A stretch of DNA of 64,000 bases from an uncultured Collinsella sp. (GTDB taxonomy: Bacteria > Actinomycetota > Coriobacteriia > Coriobacteriales > Coriobacteriaceae). Positions 9,190 to 16,909 of this stretch are shown here, in pieces. The translations under genes and the position numbers were made by a program. Numbering within the stretch: the stretch's first letter is position 1; each line of letters begins with the position of its first letter. Location of the stretch: contig CAJJZP010000014.1 in the NCBI GenBank assembly GCA_905197665.1, positions 9,720 to 73,719 on the forward strand, read 5' to 3'. Under the pieces are notes generated by a model. The model did not search any database. It saw only the letters and a program-made list of their open reading frames with translations, and had not been told where the DNA came from.

Positions 9190-9999
9190 CTATTCGGTGA
9201 GCTCGGGGCCCTCGCCGGGCACGTATGCCTCGGCGCCCTCGACTCGGTTGATGCAGATGGTTCCGAAGATCTCGTCCTGGCTCAGCGTGAGCGAACCGCG
9301 CTTGGCAAGCTCAAGCATGGCCAGGAAGGTGACGACGAGTTGCTCGGTGGTGGCGTCGCCGTCCAACAGCTCGCGGAAGGTGCAGGTTTGGTGCGCCATG
9401 GTAAAGCGGTCGACTGAGGCCACGGTCAGGTCGAGCGGCACGCGATGCGGCGCCACATGCTCGGCCTCCAGCAGGAAGGTCTGGCGCTTGCCGTCCAGGT
9501 CGGCACAGATGACGGCGAGACCGCGCAGCGTGATGCCGGCAAGGTAGTCGGGCATGAGGCCTAGGAACTCGGGGTCGGGGCCGGCTACGCGCGGATGCAT
9601 GCGGCTTTCGGCCTGCATGCGCGCACCGAGGGCCGCAGCCGCGCCTTTAAACTGCTTGTAGGCGATCAGGCGCTGAATCAGGACCTCGCGTAGGGCGTCC
9701 CCGTCGAGCGTACTAAGTTCTTCGAGGTCATCGTCGATCTCGTCATCGTCATCGGCTTTGCGCGGGGCCTCCTGCGGCACCAACGAGGCGGCCTTGATGT
9801 CCAAAAGGGTTGCTGCGACCAGCAAAAAATCGCTCGCCACGTCCAGGTCCAGCGCCTCGATGCGCTCGGCTTCGGCAAGGTACTGCTCGGCCACCTCGCT
9901 GATGGAGATAGCGCTGATATCTACTTTTTGGCGGGTTACCAGCTGCAGCAGCAGGTCGAACGGTCCGCTGTAGACCTGCGTCGACACGCGATACGACAT
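9190..9999 (-). CDS. scpA: segregation and condensation protein A
   Basis: Kleisin subunit bridging SMC heads in chromosome condensation. It starts MSYRVSTQVYSGPFDLLLQL, the diagnostic N-terminal kleisin motif, followed by LVTRQKVDISAISISEV. Length is 269 residues, normal. The Shine-Dalgarno sequence AAAGGAGGTCGAAG is near-perfect. An acidic linker (DDDDEIDDDLEEL) lies near residue 85. It is paired with scpB as usual. Confidence 0.96.
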   Translation of the reverse strand: MSYRVSTQVYSGPFDLLLQLVTRQKVDISAISISEVAEQYLAEAERIEALDLDVASDFLLVAATLLDIKAASLVPQEAPRKADDDDEIDDDLEELSTLDGDALREVLIQRLIAYKQFKGAAAALGARMQAESRMHPRVAGPDPEFLGLMPDYLAGITLRGLAVICADLDGKRQTFLLEAEHVAPHRVPLDLTVASVDRFTMAHQTCTFRELLDGDATTEQLVVTFLAMLELAKRGSLTLSQDEIFGTICINRVEGAEAYVPGEGPELTE

Positions 10000-10083
10000 C
10001 TTCGACCTCCTTTGACGGCGCCTTCGCGGCGCGGTTTGGGTGCATGTTACGACCGTTTTGCACGGTCGACCTGTAAGTTTACC

Positions 10084-10767
10084 TTAGATGCCGGCGATTG
10101 CGAAGTTGAGCAGCTGCTCAGCAAGCGGATACACGGTAACGTCGAAATAGCGGCCGATCACGTCGATGCCGGTCCACATGGGCAGCAGGTACAGCACCAG
10201 GATGAGGATGGGCATAGCGTATTGCTGCAGACGATAATAGTTGTTGAGCGCCTTGCCTTTGAGGAACGGCACGATGATCGACGAGCCGTCGAGCGGCGGG
10301 ATCGGGATAAGGTTAAAGAACGCGAGCGACAGGTTGACCACGATAAAGGTGGCGCCGAAGTTCATGATTTGGGACGCCACGGCAAAGGACATGCTGGTGT
10401 AGAGGTTGCCGTACGTTGCGTGCATGAGGGCGGCCGCGAGGCACGCGAGTGCGATGTTCGACGCGGGGCCGGCCACGCTCACCAGGACCTCGTCGCGCTT
10501 GGGGTGCTTGAGGTTGTTGAGGTAGACGGGTACGGGTTTGGCGAAGGCGAACACTGGGCCGCCGGCCGCGAGCATGAGCAGCGGCAGGATGATGGTGCCA
10601 AACGGGTCGATATGGTTAAGCGGGTTGAGCGACACGCGGCCGCGCGAACGGGCCGTCTTGTCGCCGAGCGCCCAGGCCGCGGCGGCGTGCGCACTCTCGT
10701 GGATCACGATGCCTAGGATGACGGCGACCGCGCTAGCAAGCAGGTTCATCAGGTAGCTGTTGGACAT
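10084..10767 (-). CDS. site-2 protease family (M50) zinc metalloprotease
   Basis: Polytopic membrane protease of 227 residues. The zinc-binding HESAH (HEXXH) lies in the first transmembrane segment at about residues 23-27, and the second motif appears as LIPIPPLDGSSII near residue 148, giving the third metal ligand. The NPLNHIDPFGTIILP segment after the first motif is typical of the Rip/YwhC-like subfamily found beside scpA in many Gram-positives. Substrate unknown; the neighbourhood does not reveal one. Confidence 0.9.
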   Translation of the reverse strand: MSNSYLMNLLASAVAVILGIVIHESAHAAAAWALGDKTARSRGRVSLNPLNHIDPFGTIILPLLMLAAGGPVFAFAKPVPVYLNNLKHPKRDEVLVSVAGPASNIALACLAAALMHATYGNLYTSMSFAVASQIMNFGATFIVVNLSLAFFNLIPIPPLDGSSIIVPFLKGKALNNYYRLQQYAMPILILVLYLLPMWTGIDVIGRYFDVTVYPLAEQLLNFAIAGI

Positions 10768-10776
10768 GGCGCTCCC

Positions 10777-11073
10777 CTAGCGGACGCGGCGCGAGGCACG
10801 CGTAAGCAGGTAGTCGGCCACAAACAGGATTACGGCGACGATGGCGTAATCCAGGCGGAAGACGCCGCCAAAGGGTGATGTGACGACGCCGTAGCCGGCG
10901 ATGGCGTTCGGCAGCGCGCGTGAAAGCTCAACAACAAAGCCCACGATCTGCAGCTTGGCGGTGAGGCCGCTAAAGCACAGCAGCACGGTCATCGCGCTCA
11001 TAAAGATGCCGCAGATGCGACAAGCGATGGCGATGATGCTCATCGCCACGGCAGCGGCCTTACGAGAGTTCAC
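10777..11073 (-). CDS. small membrane protein of unknown function
   Basis: A 98-residue protein from a GTG at 11073, which follows AGAGGAGA at good spacing and overlaps the ABC-F stop by 14 bp. Two or three hydrophobic segments are visible (AVAMSIIAIACRICGIFMSA and YAIVAVILFVADYLL), ending in a basic TRASRRVR tail, so it is probably a cytoplasmic-side anchored membrane protein. No family recognised. Longer in-frame starts would run deep inside the ABC-F gene and are unlikely. Confidence 0.6.
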   Translation of the reverse strand: MNSRKAAAVAMSIIAIACRICGIFMSAMTVLLCFSGLTAKLQIVGFVVELSRALPNAIAGYGVVTSPFGGVFRLDYAIVAVILFVADYLLTRASRRVR

Positions 11074-13093
11074 GCGCGGTCTCCTCTTCGATCTGGGTGG
11101 AAAGCTCGAGCCATTCGTCCTCGAGCTTGGGCAGCTCTTGCTTAAGGCCGTTATATTCCCCCAGCGCGGCGTTGAACTTGTCCTGATCGGCATAAAGTTC
11201 TTCGCTTGCCATCAATTCCATAAGCTCATCATAGCGGGCACGTTTTTTGTCGAGCTCCGTCTCGATCTTCTTGAGCTGGTTACGCACGCCCTTGAGCTTT
11301 TTGTTGAGCGCAGCGCGGGCTTGGGCCTCGGCGCGCTTTTGCTCCTTGGTCTTTTTGCCCTCGGCAGGCTTGGGGGCGGCGACGGGGGTGTCGGCCTGGG
11401 CAGCGCTGGCCTTGGCGGACTTGGTCGTGGCCGGCGCGCTCTCCGTGGACGCCTCGGCGGCGGCGCGGGCTGCGAGGTCCTCGCGCTTGTAGAGGTAGTA
11501 GTCGTAGTCGCCGTCGTAGACCGTGACTTGTCCGTCGCGGATGTCGATGACGCGGTTGGCCACGGCGCGCACCAGGTGCTCGTCGTGGCTGATCAGCACG
11601 ATGGTGCCGGGGAAGTTTTGCAGGGCGTTCTCGAGCATGTCCACCGAGTCGATGTCTAGGTGGTTGGTGGGCTCGTCCAGGCACAGGAGCGCCTCGGGGG
11701 CCACGAGCATCTTGGCCAGGGCCAGACGCGCTTTTTCGCCGCCGGAGAGGACGCGGACCAGCTTCTCGATGGAATCGTTGTCGCTAAACAGGAAGGCGCC
11801 CAGTAGGCTGCGCTGCTGCGGCACGGTCCACTTGGGCGTGACGGTGTCGATCTCTTGCAGGACGGTGTTGGACTCGGTCATGCCCTCGAGCGCGTGCTGG
11901 GCATAGTAGGCGACGCCGACGTTGGTGCCCAGATCGCGGGTGCCGGTGGTGGGCGGCTCCAGGCCGGCGAGGATCTTCATGAGCGTGGACTTACCGGCGC
12001 CGTTGGGGCCGACGAGCGCCACATGCTCGCCGCGGTAGAGCTTGAGGTCGATGTCGCTGTAGATATGCTTGTCGCCGTAGGACTTGGATACGCCCTCAAG
12101 GCCGACGACCATGTCGCCGGAGCGCGGCGGGTCGGGGAACTTGAAGTCGATGTGCTTGTGGCCCTCGGGCAGGATGACGAGCTCCTTTTTGATCTGCTCG
12201 ATCTTGCGGATGCGCTCCTGCGCCTGGGCGGCCTTGGTGGGCTTATAGCGGAACTTGTCTACGAAGACCTGCATGTGGGCGATGTCGCGCTCCTGGGCGG
12301 CACGCTTGGCGCGCATCTGCTCCAGGTTGTCCTCGCGCTGCTTGAGGTAGCTGCTGTAATTGCCGGTGTAGGTGGTTACGCGACGGTTTTCGAGAGCGGC
12401 GACGTGGTCGACGCAGGCGTCCATGAAGGCACGGTCGTGACTGACGATGAGGACGGCGCCGTCGTAGTTGGCGATAAAGCCGCGCAGCCACTGGACGCTT
12501 TCGAGGTCCAGGTGGTTGGTGGGCTCGTCCAGAAGCAGCAGGTCGGGGTGGCGCAGGAATAGCTTGGCGAGTGCGATGCGCATCTGCCAGCCACCCGAGA
12601 ACTCGGAGCACGGGCGCTCAAAGTCGGTGACCTTAAAGCCCAGGCCGGAAAGGATCTTGCGGGCGTTGCTCTCGAGCTCGTAGCCGCCCAGGTGCTCAAA
12701 GCGGTCCTGGACCTGGCCATACTCGTTGAGGAGTGCGTCGACGTCCTTGCCCTGATCGGAGAGCTCGGTGATCTGGGCCTGCAGCTCGTTGGCGCGCTCG
12801 CCCATGCGGCGGATTTCCTTGGCGGCGGCCATGACCTCGGCAAGGATGGTGGTGTCCTTTTGCTCCAGATTAGTTTCCTGCTCTAGGTAGCCTACCTGGC
12901 AGTCCTTGGCGTACTGGACCTGGCCGGCATCGGGACTGTCGATGCCCATGATGATCTTGAGCATGGTGGTTTTGCCAGCGCCGTTGGGGCCCACGAGCGC
13001 GAAGCGCTCGCCGGGGTTGATCTGGAAGGATGCGCCGCTAAAGAGGACGCGCGCGCCGAAGCTTTTTTCGATCTTGTCGACCAGGAGGATCAT
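11060..13093 (-). CDS. ABC-F family ATP-binding protein
   Basis: Soluble tandem-ABC protein of 677 residues acting on the ribosome rather than in transport (family knowledge). Domain 1 has GPNGAGKTTML (about residue 36), FSGGWQMRIAL and LLLDEPTNHLDLES. Domain 2 has GPNGAGKSTLM, LSGGEKARLALAKML and LCLDEPTNHLDIDS. Between them is the inter-domain linker with an Arg/Lys-rich segment (KRAAQERDIAHMQVF). A C-terminal coiled coil (about residues 590-677) resembles the Uup/YdiF-type extension. Closest by architecture to Uup/YdiF types; no resistance function can be inferred. Confidence 0.93.
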   Translation of the reverse strand: MILLVDKIEKSFGARVLFSGASFQINPGERFALVGPNGAGKTTMLKIIMGIDSPDAGQVQYAKDCQVGYLEQETNLEQKDTTILAEVMAAAKEIRRMGERANELQAQITELSDQGKDVDALLNEYGQVQDRFEHLGGYELESNARKILSGLGFKVTDFERPCSEFSGGWQMRIALAKLFLRHPDLLLLDEPTNHLDLESVQWLRGFIANYDGAVLIVSHDRAFMDACVDHVAALENRRVTTYTGNYSSYLKQREDNLEQMRAKRAAQERDIAHMQVFVDKFRYKPTKAAQAQERIRKIEQIKKELVILPEGHKHIDFKFPDPPRSGDMVVGLEGVSKSYGDKHIYSDIDLKLYRGEHVALVGPNGAGKSTLMKILAGLEPPTTGTRDLGTNVGVAYYAQHALEGMTESNTVLQEIDTVTPKWTVPQQRSLLGAFLFSDNDSIEKLVRVLSGGEKARLALAKMLVAPEALLCLDEPTNHLDIDSVDMLENALQNFPGTIVLISHDEHLVRAVANRVIDIRDGQVTVYDGDYDYYLYKREDLAARAAAEASTESAPATTKSAKASAAQADTPVAAPKPAEGKKTKEQKRAEAQARAALNKKLKGVRNQLKKIETELDKKRARYDELMELMASEELYADQDKFNAALGEYNGLKQELPKLEDEWLELSTQIEEETARELS

Positions 13094-13124
13094 GGTGCCG
13101 CCTTTGACCTTGTTTTCCTATATG

Positions 13125-13152
13125 AAAAAAGGCCCCAACTTGCGTTGGAGCC
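13125..13152 (-). terminator. Rho-independent terminator of tRNA-Ala copy 1
   Basis: On the minus strand GGCTCCAAC-GCAA-GTTGGGGCC forms a 9-bp hairpin with a GCAA tetraloop followed directly by six T residues. It lies 17 bp beyond the 3' end of the tRNA gene. Confidence 0.88.
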
Positions 13153-13168
13153 TCATTCAATGCTCGGG

Positions 13169-13241
13169 TGGAGACGAGGGGGATCGAACCCCTGACCTCT
13201 TGACTGCCAGTCAAGCGCTCTCCCAGCTGAGCTACGCCCCC
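13169..13241 (-). tRNA. tRNA-Ala (anticodon GGC), copy 1
   Basis: A 73-nt cloverleaf: acceptor GGGGGCG/CGTCTCC, D-arm TAGCTCAGCTGGGAGAGC, anticodon stem-loop CTTGA-CTGGCAG-TCAAG giving GGC, and T-arm AGGGGTTCGATCCCCCT. The 3' end is followed by CCC, so CCA is not encoded. It is nearly identical to the copies at 14145 and 45610. Confidence 0.95.
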
Positions 13242-13253
13242 GTGCGAAAAAAT

Positions 13254-13282
13254 ACTATACGGGAACTCCCCCGGCGATGCAA
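13254..13282 (-). promoter_or_regulatory. promoter of tRNA-Ala copy 1
   Basis: On the minus strand TTGCAT and TATAGT are separated by exactly 17 bp, with the -10 box about 12 bp before the mature tRNA. The same pair with the same spacing occurs before the other two tRNA-Ala copies. Confidence 0.7.
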
Positions 13283-13481
13283 GGACAATTTTGGAAAAAT
13301 TTTCGCGAGTGTCGGCGCGCACGGGACCGCGCCAGCCCGCGGGGCGCCTGGCCCCCGCACAGCCCGTACGCCGGCCGACTTGGCGCGTGGAACACGACGC
13401 GCCCCGTTCAACAGGGTTTTCCGTGCGCCGCCAGTCCCATTATCGGGTCCGATTGCGAAGCGCCCCTCCCCAGCGCCTCAG

Positions 13482-13629
13482 AACCATGCCGGTTTACTAC
13501 GATAAATCAGGAATGTCCAACCACGCACGCCTTTTCGTGCAACCGGCGGGCTACCTACCTGCGGTTTTGCAAACGGAGAACACACGGTGCTCGGGGGTCG
13601 CCGATTCGTCGTAGTAAACCGGCATGGTT
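13482..13629. repeat. intergenic inverted-repeat element, copy A
   Basis: Element of 148 bp bounded by a perfect 21-bp inverted repeat (13482-13502 and 13609-13629; core CCGGTTTACTACGA / TCGTAGTAAACCGG). An internal conserved core CTACCTGCGGTTTT is at 13555-13568, with a CCAACCACGC-like block upstream near 13517. Same architecture as the elements at 14348, 57173 and 61231. No open reading frame is convincing, so it could be a structured RNA, a MITE-like sequence or a protein-binding repeat. Confidence 0.85.
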
Positions 13630-13763
13630 TTGAAATGGCATCAGGTTGATTTCACGCAAAAGTGTGTTGGAGCCCTGAATTAAAGGCCTTAAATTTTTTA
13701 GATCGCGTCTTTTCTGCGACGCGCCTAGAATTGCTGTTGATTAGCATCGGGCTTGATCTTGCG

Positions 13764-13792
13764 TTGTGCGACTTGCTCGTGCATGGTAGTAT
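13764..13792 (+). promoter_or_regulatory. possible promoter of the CAU-anticodon tRNA
   Basis: TTGTGC and TAGTAT are spaced by 17 bp and lie about 70 bp upstream of the tRNA gene. The -35 box is imperfect, and no better pair was seen in the 230 bp between the repeat element and the tRNA. Confidence 0.35.
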
Positions 13793-13859
13793 TTCACGTC
13801 GTGAAGCGAAGAAATTAGGTCTGAGTTGCCTTTGTTAGAATTGCATTCACTGTTCATAA

Positions 13860-13932
13860 GGGCTCTTGGCGCAACGGTTAGCGCAGGGGACTCATAATCC
13901 CTGGGTTCTGGGTTCGAATCCCGGAGGGCCCA
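13860..13932 (+). tRNA. tRNA with CAU anticodon (elongator Met or Ile2)
   Basis: A 73-nt cloverleaf with acceptor GGGCTCT/AGGGCCC, anticodon loop CTCATAA (CAT) and T-arm CTGGGTTCGAATCCCGG; CCA is encoded at 13933-13935. G1-C72 is paired, so it is not an initiator tRNA. C4-G69 with U5-G68 resembles tRNA-Ile2 (lysidine-modified CAU) about as much as elongator Met, so the amino acid is left open. Confidence 0.9.
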
Positions 13933-13945
13933 CCAGAGAGTTTTA

Positions 13946-13977
13946 AGGCCGGGCGTTACGCCTGGCCTCTTTGTTAT
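13946..13977 (+). terminator. terminator after the CAU tRNA
   Basis: AGGCCGGGCG-TTA-CGCCTGGCCT makes a 10-bp stem (one G-T pair) followed by CTTTGTTATT, beginning 13 bp beyond the tRNA 3' end. Confidence 0.75.
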
Positions 13978-14098
13978 TGGTGCTGCGGACTAGCTTTGCC
14001 ATCCACAGACGTAAAGTTATTAACATTCATATTCATGATTAACAATGGATATGTAGCCAAGATGCTGCCCAGCCAACAGATGTGTAAATCGATTAATA

Positions 14099-14128
14099 AG
14101 AAAATAGGCCCCAACTTGCGTTGGAGCC
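14099..14128 (-). terminator. terminator of tRNA-Ala copy 2
   Basis: Same GGCTCCAAC-GCAA-GTTGGGGCC hairpin as at 13131, followed on the minus strand by TATTTT. The hairpin is identical to copy 1, so terminator and tRNA were duplicated together. Confidence 0.85.
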
Positions 14129-14144
14129 TAGTTCAATGCTCGGG

Positions 14145-14217
14145 TGGAGACGAGGGGGATCGAACCCCTGACCTCTTGACTGCCAGTCAAGCGCTCTCCC
14201 AGCTGAGCTACGCCCCC
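14145..14217 (-). tRNA. tRNA-Ala (anticodon GGC), copy 2
   Basis: Identical over the 73-nt gene to the copy at 13169, including the absence of an encoded CCA. The duplicated block runs from the terminator (14107) past the promoter (14258), then diverges. The CAU tRNA gene lies between the two copies in the opposite direction. Confidence 0.95.
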
Positions 14218-14229
14218 GTGCGATGAAGT

Positions 14230-14258
14230 ACTATACGGGAACTCGGACCACGATGCAA
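14230..14258 (-). promoter_or_regulatory. promoter of tRNA-Ala copy 2
   Basis: TTGCAT and TATAGT with a 17-bp spacer on the minus strand, matching the promoter of copy 1. Upstream sequence beyond the AAAATTGTCC block is different from copy 1. Confidence 0.7.
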
Positions 14259-14347
14259 GGACAATTTTGAACATTTTTGCGGCGCGTGGAACGGGTGTGG
14301 GGCCGAAAGGACCCACACCCGTTCCATCTGGTCGCTTAATAAACAGA

Positions 14348-14481
14348 CCGGTTTACTACGCTGATTCCCGGATTTCCGACCTCACGCTTACTTTCGCATA
14401 ACGGGCAGGCGATCTACCTGCGGTTTTACGAGCGGCGAATTCGGTGTGCTCAGCCACACTCAATCCAACGTAGTAAACCGG
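14348..14481. repeat. intergenic inverted-repeat element, copy B
   Basis: Element of 134 bp with 13-bp perfect terminal inverted repeats (CCGGTTTACTACG at 14348 and CGTAGTAAACCGG ending 14481). The conserved core TCTACCTGCGGTTTTA is at 14413-14428 and a CCGACCTCACGC block lies upstream of it. It follows the tRNA-Ala copy 2 promoter just as copy A follows copy 1, but the sequence between arms is only partly conserved. Confidence 0.85.
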
Positions 14482-14549
14482 CATGGTTTTAAAATGGCAC
14501 TTAATTACTAACAGCATATAAAGTATTAAAATTGCTCACATTGAAATTA

Positions 14550-15209
14550 TTACTTACCAATACCAAGCCAATTGCACAGAACGTTGGCCCGCAATCTGGT
14601 CTCAGCGCATCTCATCGCCTCGGTTTTTGGTTTGTAGCACAACTCCAATCGCTCACACACACTGTGAATGATGACATCAAGCTGATCGTGATCATTGAGC
14701 ATGTCATGGGTTACAAGAAATACGTCGTATCCCATGCTTTGCAATGCTGTCATTCGGGTGGCATCGTGGTCAAGCACAGCGCCCGATCCATGAATAACCT
14801 CACCTTGAAGTTCGATAATCACGGCCTTCATTGTTATTGGGTTTACGATGACGATATCGCCGTAACAGATTTTCTGACCTGCGATTTTCCGAGCTGAATT
14901 CGACAGCGGTGTTAGGTCGTTGACGAATATGTTTTTAAACTCCGCTCCGCCGGCACGCCTCGGATGACTCAGCAACATGATTCCAGCAACTTCTAGCGGG
15001 GATGCAGCAATACCCATTACCTGCTGTGCGGCTTCGCAGAATTGCTTTCCCCACATCTCGCCCTTAACCTTCGCCGCAAATCTATGTAATTCTTCTATTT
15101 CAATAAGAGGCTTTCTCATCCAAAGCGATGTGCCCTTTCCGTTAGTTTTATTTCCGAATCCGTCATCCCGCTGCCCACTTTGATCATGCTCGCTGTCCTT
15201 CTGGTGCAC
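14550..15209 (-). CDS. DUF559/Vsr-like nuclease-type domain protein (C-terminal half of a split gene)
   Basis: Open frame of 219 residues from a GTG at 15209. The C-terminal part reads VIIELQGEVIHGSGAVLDHD, then ATRMTALQSMGYDVFLVTHD, resembling the core of very-short-patch-repair-like (DUF559) PD-(D/E)XK domains: an acidic residue, ELQ, D..R and a GYDVF strand. The preceding ASPLEVAGIMLLSHPRRAGG segment matches, in my memory, a hypothetical family common in Coriobacteriia. In that family these features continue one longer protein whose N-terminal half resembles the upstream frame at 15184-15708, which this frame overlaps by 26 bp. I think the two are one gene broken by a frameshift. Function unproven. 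Confidence 0.6.
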   Translation of the reverse strand: MHQKDSEHDQSGQRDDGFGNKTNGKGTSLWMRKPLIEIEELHRFAAKVKGEMWGKQFCEAAQQVMGIAASPLEVAGIMLLSHPRRAGGAEFKNIFVNDLTPLSNSARKIAGQKICYGDIVIVNPITMKAVIIELQGEVIHGSGAVLDHDATRMTALQSMGYDVFLVTHDMLNDHDQLDVIIHSVCERLELCYKPKTEAMRCAETRLRANVLCNWLGIGK

Positions 15210-15708
15210 CCGAGCATAGACTCGCTTCCATGGGGCCTCGTCTTGGTTTTTCGTCTAGTTCAAACAGACTTTCTGTGGTGTACTGCTCTTCTTCTTCTGA
15301 TTTTGCCCGCTCAAGTGCCATGTCAACCGCGGGCGATGGTTTAAAAACCGAGAACCATCCGCAAAATTCGTACATAGCCAGAACCAGATCGCATGAAGAA
15401 ACGCTTCGAGTCATGGTGAATAGCGTATTAAGAGGGTCTGTGACGCTAAAGCCCATGCCCGTGTCGATGGAAACCTTCTCCGTATAGGCGTTGTTCCATC
15501 GGATGGTCCGTCTTGTCTTGGAATGTAGGTTGCTTCGTGTTGATGCTGCTGTGATGACTGGCGTCTTGAGGACGTCGGTTACGAAAGGGGCTTGGGATAA
15601 GGCATGCCAGCCATCTTCGGAGCTAGGTAAGCGCGGGTAGAGGTCGCGCACCTGCGGTGGGCAGCGCCAATAGCGGAATGCAGTGTTTGCGCAGACGATT
15701 TCGTCCAT
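15184..15708 (-). CDS. hypothetical protein (N-terminal half of a probable frameshifted gene)
   Basis: Frame of 174 residues beginning MDEIVCANTAFRYWRCPPQV. The segment SCDLVLAMYEFCGWFSVF (about residues 105-122) resembles the LVELVLLGYELCG-type segment of AbiEi-like/hypothetical Coriobacteriia proteins that go on into a DUF559-type nuclease domain. The next frame is open from about 15254 and carries exactly that missing C-terminal domain. A +1 or -1 change between 15187 and 15254 would join them into a protein of roughly 390 residues. No membrane segment or signal peptide. Could also be a translationally coupled pair, but I favour a broken gene. Confidence 0.55.
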   Translation of the reverse strand: MDEIVCANTAFRYWRCPPQVRDLYPRLPSSEDGWHALSQAPFVTDVLKTPVITAASTRSNLHSKTRRTIRWNNAYTEKVSIDTGMGFSVTDPLNTLFTMTRSVSSCDLVLAMYEFCGWFSVFKPSPAVDMALERAKSEEEEQYTTESLFELDEKPRRGPMEASLCSGAPEGQRA

Positions 15709-16055
15709 TTGCGCCTCCCCTGGTTACGGCCTCGGGCCGTGCGGATTGCGGGTAAGGTCGATTATCTACTGGCGCATCATGCGGGTAAGTACGGGAAGCT
15801 GACCAAACACTGACCAAAAGCTTGACGCAATCCGTTGAAAAGCCGCCATAGGCATGAACGAGCTGGTACAAGCTGTGAGCCAGCGGTCTCTGTCTCCACA
15901 ATTGCACATAGATTACGCGGGGAATTCAATGAATAAACGCAGACGCATTTTGCAAAACGCGCAATGACGACACCTAAGGTGAACTGCGTAACATATAACG
16001 CCTTAGGTAACTTCGTTTCGATTTTGGTGTCACTATTAGTGTCAGACTAGTGTCA
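15709..16055. other. non-coding stretch with an inverted repeat
   Basis: No credible gene. It holds an 8-bp inverted repeat ACCTAAGG / CCTTAGGT (15972-15979 and 16001-16008) and a short-range repetition of GTGTCA motifs (near 16027-16054) next to the tRNA-Val terminator. The start is the upstream region of the 15708 gene. Confidence 0.4.
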
Positions 16056-16090
16056 AAAAGAAAAAGGCCAGAGGCTTAACACCTCTGACC
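16056..16090 (-). terminator. terminator of tRNA-Val
   Basis: On the minus strand GGTCAGAGG-TGTTAAG-CCTCTGGCC is a 9-bp hairpin (one G-T pair) followed by TTTTTCTTTTT. It starts 12 bp after the encoded CCA. Confidence 0.88.
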
Positions 16091-16104
16091 TGCGCTTTTG
16101 ATGG

Positions 16105-16176
16105 TGGGCGATACAAGATTCGAACTTGTGACCCCATCCGTGTGAAGGATATGCTCTACCCCTGAGCCAATCGCCC
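16105..16176 (-). tRNA. tRNA-Val (anticodon CAC)
   Basis: A 72-nt cloverleaf: acceptor GGGCGAT/ATCGCCC, anticodon loop TTCACAC (CAC) and T-arm ACAAGTTCGAATCTTGT, with CCA encoded at 16104-16102. The AT-richer accessory block begins on its upstream side. Confidence 0.94.
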
Positions 16177-16199
16177 GTCGCCTTTCGGCAAAAGAGATA

Positions 16200-16511
16200 C
16201 TAACATAGCCGTGCGTGGTTTACCAAGAACTTTTTGCCCTCGATTTTAAATTCGTGAGTGCCAGCCGCGCCATGGCAAACGCCGTAACCACTAAAATCGC
16301 AGCTCAACACTGCTTTACAGCTTGAACCACGACGTCTCGGGGTGGCAGCTTCGTCGATCAAGGCGATGCTGTCCAGATCATCGGGTAAAGTACGGGGTGC
16401 TTTCGGCACGATAGGGTCGGTTGCGTCTGCTGTACAGTTGTCAAAAGTCATGCTTTCAGGATAATTGCTGCAACAACTATCAGGGCATGTCGTTGCATTT
16501 AACGTTTTCAT
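16200..16511 (-). CDS. hypothetical small Cys-containing protein
   Basis: Frame of 103 residues from an ATG at 16511 preceded by GAAGGACGGCGTG. It has eight or so cysteines spread over its length (TTCPDSCCSN near the N-terminus, SSCKAVLSCDF and GVCHG further on) and no signal peptide or membrane segment. No family recognised. It runs into the tRNA-Val region at its 3' end, so it may be a chance frame or a remnant. Confidence 0.28.
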   Translation of the reverse strand: MKTLNATTCPDSCCSNYPESMTFDNCTADATDPIVPKAPRTLPDDLDSIALIDEAATPRRRGSSCKAVLSCDFSGYGVCHGAAGTHEFKIEGKKFLVNHARLC

Positions 16512-16594
16512 CACGCCGTCCTTCTGCTGACTGAATCCGAGCGTTTAACCCGGGCATTTCGACCATGCAACCTAAATTGATATTCTTGAGGCAA

Positions 16595-16909
16595 TCAATC
16601 ATCGCTGTCCAAGCGTCTAGATGTCAGGTCGAAAACCTTGACCTTGTCCCTTGCACCTATTGCGATGATTTGAACTACTTCGACGTGCCCGTCGCGGATG
16701 CGATAAATTACGCGAATGCCATCAGTACGAAACTTAAGTTCCCTACAACCTGCAAGAAGACCCGAAAGCGGCTTGCCAATTTCTTCGGCCCGAAGTGCAA
16801 GGCGCGCAATACCTTTGTCCGCCATAGCGCGAACCGAGCCATCGAGTGACAGATACTCTTTCTCGGCAGTCTTGTCGTAAAACTCAACCTTAAACCTAGC
16901 CACGCTCAC
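16595..16909 (-). CDS. RelE/ParE-superfamily toxin
   Basis: Protein of 104 residues from a GTG at 16909 that overlaps the antitoxin stop by 4 bp (GTGA). The sequence has the compact beta-alpha pattern of the family: FKVEFYDKTAEKEYLSLDGS, then ALRAEEIGKPLSGLLAGCRE, then LKFRTDGIRVIYRIRDG with the central Arg/Tyr-bearing strands, and VVQIIAIGARDKVKVFDL. Likely an mRNA interferase or gyrase inhibitor neutralised by the upstream gene product. The two-gene order antitoxin-toxin with overlap fits type II systems. Confidence 0.8.
   Translation of the reverse strand: MSVARFKVEFYDKTAEKEYLSLDGSVRAMADKGIARLALRAEEIGKPLSGLLAGCRELKFRTDGIRVIYRIRDGHVEVVQIIAIGARDKVKVFDLTSRRLDSDD

Noticed and set aside
16102..16176. 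tRNA-Val as an integration (att) site for the accessory block
   Set aside because: No integrase gene, and no second copy of the tRNA 3' end was found in the window, so nothing supports site-specific integration there.
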